The position numbers and the translations under genes are program-made. The notes below the pieces were generated by a model that saw only the letters and a program-made list of their open reading frames with translations, was not told where the DNA came from and did not search any database. DNA of 50,912 nucleotides from Chthonomonas sp. UBA2387. Its GTDB lineage: Bacteria; Armatimonadota; Fimbriimonadia; Fimbriimonadales; Fimbriimonadaceae. The DNA is taken from NCBI GenBank assembly GCA_002343445.1, contig DDSP01000068.1, positions 672-51,583 on the forward strand, read 5' to 3'. This document shows, piece after piece, positions 50,779 through 50,912 of this stretch (the stretch's first letter is position 1; the number at the start of each line of letters is the position of its first letter).

Positions 50779-50912
50779 GTGACCAAGTACATCTTTGTGA
50801 CCGGCGGCGTCGTCAGTTCGATCGGCAAGGGCATCACGACCGCCAGCCTCGGCCGGTTGCTCCGCAACCGAGGTTACGCCGTCGCCCCGGTCAAGCTCGA
50901 CCCCTACATCAA
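50779..50912 (+). CDS. pyrG: CTP synthase, 5' end only
   Basis: PyrG makes CTP from UTP, glutamine and ATP. Only the first 44 codons lie in the window: VTKYIFVTGGVVSSIGKG then ITTASLGRLLRNRGY and VKLDPYI, the strictly conserved N-terminus of the synthetase domain with the P-loop GGVVSSIGKG. It starts with GTG 50779, preceded by GAGGAG four bases upstream. The rest lies beyond the right edge. Confidence 0.97.
   Translation, partial: MTKYIFVTGGVVSSIGKGITTASLGRLLRNRGYAVAPVKLDPYI

Overview
This is a GC-rich, gene-dense bacterial chromosome segment with mostly co-directional genes, frequent ATGA/GTGA stop-start overlaps and one clear run of core housekeeping genes. The large set of secreted, pseudopilin-type and propeller proteins, the type IV pilus (T4P) PilM-N-O-P-Q block of a diderm, and the creatininase-family and PASTA-kinase-like genes suggest Armatimonadota (Fimbriimonadia-like). 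That assignment is an inference from gene content; no rRNA, tRNA or CRISPR array was seen.

Layout. (1) 1-950: left edge with a truncated minus-strand membrane protein and a gene-poor gap. (2) 948-4958: a secreted RseB/LolA-like protein divergent from an FGE-sulfatase-domain protein, a pseudopilin-like protein and a prepilin peptidase. (3) 5033-23899: a translationally coupled cassette of one ordinary-sized pseudopilin, three oversized minor-pseudopilin-like proteins (619, 688 and 1025 aa) and two giant exported propeller proteins (1500 and 2166 aa). The order recalls the pilV-pilW-pilX-pilY1 minor pilin operon. (4) 24004-30326: a promoter carrying a dyad, then pilM, pilN, pilO, pilP, a stand-alone STN-domain protein and the secretin pilQ, closed by a strong terminator. 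The traffic ATPases (PilB/PilT) and platform protein (PilC) are not in the window.

(5) 30334-35786: an overlapping operon of aroK, aroB, a small membrane protein, a PASTA-domain pseudokinase, rpe, a second small membrane protein and ribD. It meets the argB-creatininase pair (minus strand) tail to tail. (6) 37519-39741: an accessory island with an Xre-ImmA/IrrE gene coupled to a PIN-domain gene, followed by non-coding DNA with GTGAATC-based repeats. (7) 39754-44494: a membrane-anchored protein of unknown function, gpsA, an MFS exporter and a TacA/TacT-type toxin-antitoxin pair. (8) 44555-50912: ftsY (minus), a secreted S9 peptidase, a class II aldolase-family protein, a PAS-GGDEF diguanylate cyclase, a small secreted protein (minus) and the 5' end of pyrG.

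The main theme is envelope and pilus biology. Regions 2-4 together encode processing (prepilin peptidase), the pilus or pseudopilus tip candidates with exported propeller proteins, and the inner-membrane/outer-membrane assembly complex. The most unusual points are the size of the minor-pseudopilin cassette, the Gly/Pro-rich tails recurring in five consecutive assembly proteins, the dyad inside the pilM promoter, the kinase-dead PASTA protein inside an aromatic/pentose/riboflavin operon, and several genes whose best -10 box lies so close to the start codon that the mRNA would be leaderless or nearly so.
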